Shown here in pieces: positions 60,561 through 64,000 of a DNA stretch of 64,000 nt (its first letter is position 1; each line of letters begins with the position of its first letter). The notes beneath the pieces were generated by a model. The model was not told where the DNA came from and did no database searches. It saw nothing but the letters and a program-made list of their open reading frames with translations. Made by a program: the position numbers and the translations under genes. Source of the DNA: Megalonaias nervosa. Its lineage: Eukaryota > Mollusca > Bivalvia > Unionida > Unionidae. Location of the stretch: the NCBI GenBank assembly GCA_016617855.1, contig JAECUM010004305.1, forward strand, positions 62,001 through 126,000. The letters are read 5' to 3'.

Positions 60561-61311
60561 AGCTTTAAATAGCAGCGTGCCTATAAATCTCACATAAATA
60601 CTATCGACATCGCTACCCTAGAGGCGATAGTTTCCTTTTGTATGAGAATATTATATTAAATAATCACAGCGAATAATATCGAAAACAACACCATTTCCCA
60701 CGCACAACATCGTGAAAAAATTTCGTCCATAGACAAAATGGGAATTAAATTGCCCGACAAATGGTGTAGTTGTTCCGCTACAGAAAAAATAAATCGTTGT
60801 TCAGTCTAAATCCAGCATATCGATTCATCAAAGAAGCCCCCAAAATGCAGTGTGATTTTTCCACACATGTATCCATCAAACACTGAAAAATTAAGCATGG
60901 TTGGGAATCGCGTTAGAGCGTGCACGGCAAAACTTCGGCGACAAATTCAACAAAAAGCGTGAAAAACCATTATATAATATCGTACAAACAAATTAAAGTC
61001 CCATACGTTAACTGAGCCGCTGCGACCTTTGACAATATTGAAAACAGCAAAACACCCAGCAAAGGCAATGAAATATTTAACGAAGACATCAAAGACAGTA
61101 AAAACTGTAAAGACAGCCAGGATAACGAAGATCAGTATAATTAGAGAAATGCAATCAGCATCATGATGAAAGAAATACTGTACAGATGTAGAAGAAAGAA
61201 GTAATCAAGAATTTAATTAAAGACTAAAAACTGTTATTCATGTATATGTAACATGTCTGACGGCATAAGGGCGTAATCAATGTAAAGGTGTTTGCTTGGC
61301 AAAAGTGAACT

Positions 61312-62560
61312 ATGCTGCAGAACATGCCATTACGAATACAAAATGTCAATTCTCGCGTTACGTGTTGTCACCGACTCTTAACCGTGTCTCAGGTGTGGTA
61401 TTGGAGTCGCGTAATCAGCTATACAGACCATGATCAATACGCGAGTATCATCGCGCTCCGGCAAAACTTACCAATGCGGCGCCTCGACATCTTTTGTAAT
61501 TTGACTCGTACGGGCTTTTACCAACACGTGAAGTCGTTGGTTATTTACATGGCGGGTTTGCCTCTCAAAGTTTTCTTGGTGCCCCTGGACGACAAAATCG
61601 AATCGATGGCCCAATATTGTGGGCATCTCGCTGTTGGAGCGCTGCATGCACTTAAGCGTACACTTGTGGGGTACGCGCTTGTTTATTCCGCGTTGTCAAA
61701 TACAAAATAACAAAATTATACGAAATGTCTGTCGACATTTACGGACGCGCAAGCACAGCAACCTGACGGTAAGATGCCGATGTGGCTCTAACCAGGTTTG
61801 CCACTGAAACTGACTAGGTCGAGTTAAGAAACCGGGTTGTTGTTGGTGTCAACCCAAACGAGTTTTCAAGGCAAAACTGTAGAACAGCAAATTTCCAGAA
61901 TGGACATCAACCATATTGTTCTGAAGCAGTGTGGCGCCATCACCACCCACCCCCACCAAAAACAACAACTGAAAACCATGGAATCAGAGACTCTGGTTAC
62001 GTTGACGATGCCATTGTTGCGAAGAAAAGAATACATGGATGTAAAGGCGGCTGCTGTGCTAACAGACAAACCTTCACCAATACGTGTAATAACATTATGG
62101 GGATATATCAAAGGAATATCAATCAGTGAAGGAGAGGAAAAACTGCCGTCTTAACAAATGGTAGACTTATGATTTTATGGACGAAGATTACTTTGATAGA
62201 CCTGAACTGATTATCCGTAAGGTGCTCCAGTCTGGATCTTATTTGTTCATCTTAAGTGACTACAGGGGCGAGTGGGGTACGATGACAATGTTGGTAAATT
62301 ATCATCTGCGTGTTATTTCATCACTAACACGTGCTGTTAAAGACGTCGAGTTTAAAATATTTTCACACATGCAGTACCAGTCATTAGCTATCGGGGATGA
62401 AATTCCGTTCGAAGGATTCAGCTTCTTTCCAGTTGGATACTTAATTGTCTTTGGTTTGAATTTAAGATTTACAATTACGTCGACGCGATGCATCATGAAC
62501 TGTCATGCGATGACGATGTTGAAGAATTTAACGACGAGGTGGTGGATCGGCTAACAGCGA
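61312..62560 (+). pseudogene. Decayed coding remnants of unknown identity
   Basis: Three successive open stretches of 105-132 codons: 61312-61710 (LDIFCNLTRTGFYQHVKSLV, GLPLKVFLVPLDDKIESMAQ), 61837-62154 (ISRMDINHIVLKQCGAITTH, METETL-like TMESETLVTLTMPLLRRKEY) and 62177-62554 (YLFILSDYRGEWGTMTMLVN). Composition is protein-like and GC content is higher than in surrounding introns. All lie in different frames. I cannot assign a family. They sit between two outward-facing copies of one gene end, so they are probably the interior of an old viral or transposon insertion. Confidence 0.4.
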
Positions 62561-63239
62561 TTGCTATCATTGATATCAATTTTGTTCCAGTTGTCGACTA
62601 ACATCTGCTTCAGAATGCTGTTACCAAAACCTCATATATGCTCAGATAGAAGTCCACAAATGAGACCACTGTGATGATGTACCACTACCAAATCGATGCC
62701 AGTTTGGAATCATCGCATTAGCACGCGAAAACACTTGATCTCTGACCAATTAAGGCGTGAACACATCGTGAGATTGTTTCTACAAAGTTCAAGTGGAATT
62801 AACTTACGAATCCGCTCAGATACAATTCCCCGTCAATTATACTGAACAATCAAAGTTAACTGGACCAACCAAAGAGAAACCCAAACTAATATTCACCAAA
62901 GATGCGCTTGTCTGTATAACTGTTCTGGGGGCGGGTACAAGCACAGTCGTTGCCAAAAGCAGACAGGGGCACAATCTATGTAGTTCGATGTAAACCTAAA
63001 AGCATGCAAACAATCGCCGGAAATATGAATGTTCTCCCCAAATATAGTTTCTATAATTGCATAACAGATTTACCAGTGAAGGAAAAATTGGTTAGATGTG
63101 CTCATACGTTTTGCACATAGCCGCGATGAGTCTGGATAAGGTCTATCTGTCGCATAATTATACTTCGCGGTGACTATTAACAGAAGAACTGTGATGGACC
63201 CTCTATGTTACCGACGTGAATAAATATTTGTAGCGGAAC

Positions 63240-63740
63240 AACATCTACGAGATAAATTCACCAAGAAAACCGTTATACTCGCAAACTATAAAGGTATATG
63301 TAACATTGTAAATGCTATTTGTAGACTTGCCACCGCAGCAACTGTTGTCTCGGATATTACTGGAATTACAACGACTGCAACTGTCGAAGGCATTCCAGTC
63401 GGAATTTCTGCTTAGGCCATATCAATAGTAAACATTGTAGCCGACAGCGCTAATAAAATAATTTCATTACGGCTGCATTCGGAAATGCGCTTCTATTCGG
63501 AAATTCTAACAGTGGCACGAACTAGTCTCAGAACGATCAGTGAACTCTACTTGCTAAAAATTCGGCCGAATTTGAGATGGTGTTGACCGAAATGGAAACA
63601 TTCCGACGACTCCGTGCGCTGATACGAATCAGGGGCGCTACAGCGGGAACAGAACCAAAACAGGTAATTAATCTGCATTTGGCAGCCATGAAGAAACGGT
63701 TGAAAAGTATAGCTTTTTGCGAGAGGCTCCCATTTAACAA
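63240..63740 (+). pseudogene. Hydrophobic-core protein, same layout as the leftmost Polinton gene
   Basis: Reads LRDKFTKKTVILANYKGICN, a hydrophobic Thr/Ala/Ile-rich stretch (AATVVSDITGITTTATVEGI), a stop at 63414, then in the same frame IISLRLHSEMRFYSEILTVA and RTSLRTISELY. After a frameshift near 63550 comes FEMVLTEMETFRRLRALIRI. The order (charged helix, hydrophobic segment, helical tail ending in an acidic motif) parallels 35639-36119. Heavily decayed. Confidence 0.5.
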
Positions 63741-64000
63741 CTGAATTTCCACAGTAAGCGATTGACATTGCACAGTCGTCGCTGGGAACGTTTCCGGGTT
63801 GGCCTAAAGATACTAATAAGATTCCAGCGGACCAACAAATTCTGCGTGCAGGGCCTGATGATACCGGTCGCAATATCACGCCAGCCGTTTTCAAGATCAC
63901 CAACACGATTCAAGTTAATTTAATATGTGACGCTATGAGCGGCTGTTAATAAAGAGGAGCTTCCATAGACGTAGCCTTTTACAGTTGTATATTGTTTGGG

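Overview
The window looks like an AT-rich metazoan nuclear contig, most probably from a mollusc. There are no operons. Instead there are split exons with GT/AG borders, very long introns, many AT, GT, GA and trinucleotide microsatellites, several minisatellites, tRNA-derived SINEs, and decayed retrotransposons. The mollusc assignment is inference from the repeat style and a secreted-type alpha carbonic anhydrase gene.

Host gene. Four exons of an alpha carbonic anhydrase lie on the minus strand: 58702-58866 (N-terminal part), 31794-31942 (zinc-binding FHFHWG), 6308-6374 and 5738-5910 (LTTP region). The splice phases fit between adjoining exons. The exons for the middle of the protein and for both ends were not found, so the gene spans more than 53 kb and probably runs past the window. 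Everything between 31942 and 58702 is intron (26.8 kb), or introns if an exon was missed.

Nested mobile DNA. Inside that intron is a fragment of a BEL/Pao LTR retrotransposon (RNase H and integrase, + strand). Its integrase reading frame is split at a Leu-Val-Pro-Val position by a complete 17.4-kb Polinton/Maverick-type virus-like element (35262-52691). The element has roughly 325-bp terminal inverted repeats and a 6-bp target duplication (TCCCGT). Reading inward from the left it carries minus-strand genes (a hydrophobic protein, two unknowns, and a fibre with phage-tail-like repeats and a discoidin-like tip). Plus-strand genes follow: packaging ATPase, a coiled-coil protein, small virion-type proteins, a candidate major capsid protein, adenain-like protease, a zinc-ribbon protein, and a phospholipase A2-integrase-chromodomain fusion. 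Next come minus-strand genes, including an HNH homing-endonuclease-like gene, and finally plus-strand protein-primed DNA polymerase B and one small gene. Nearly every longer gene is interrupted by frameshifts (many in A/T runs) or in-frame stops, so this copy reads as a fairly young but dead element, unless the assembly has homopolymer errors.

Other regions. 0-14 kb: minisatellite, a tandem duplication that copied the end of a carbonic anhydrase exon, and a pair of roughly 1-kb direct repeats. 15-19 kb: SINE-like sequence, a Penelope-type GIY-YIG fragment, a minisatellite. 19.8-23.1 kb: a 45-bp minisatellite split by a decayed non-LTR retrotransposon. 24-29 kb: hairpins, microsatellite-bounded tandem units, SINEs. 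32-34 kb: minisatellites. 53-60 kb: mostly non-coding with microsatellites. 60.2-64 kb: a second, much more decayed coding remnant containing two outward-facing copies of a gene end and a hydrophobic segment that resembles the leftmost Polinton gene.
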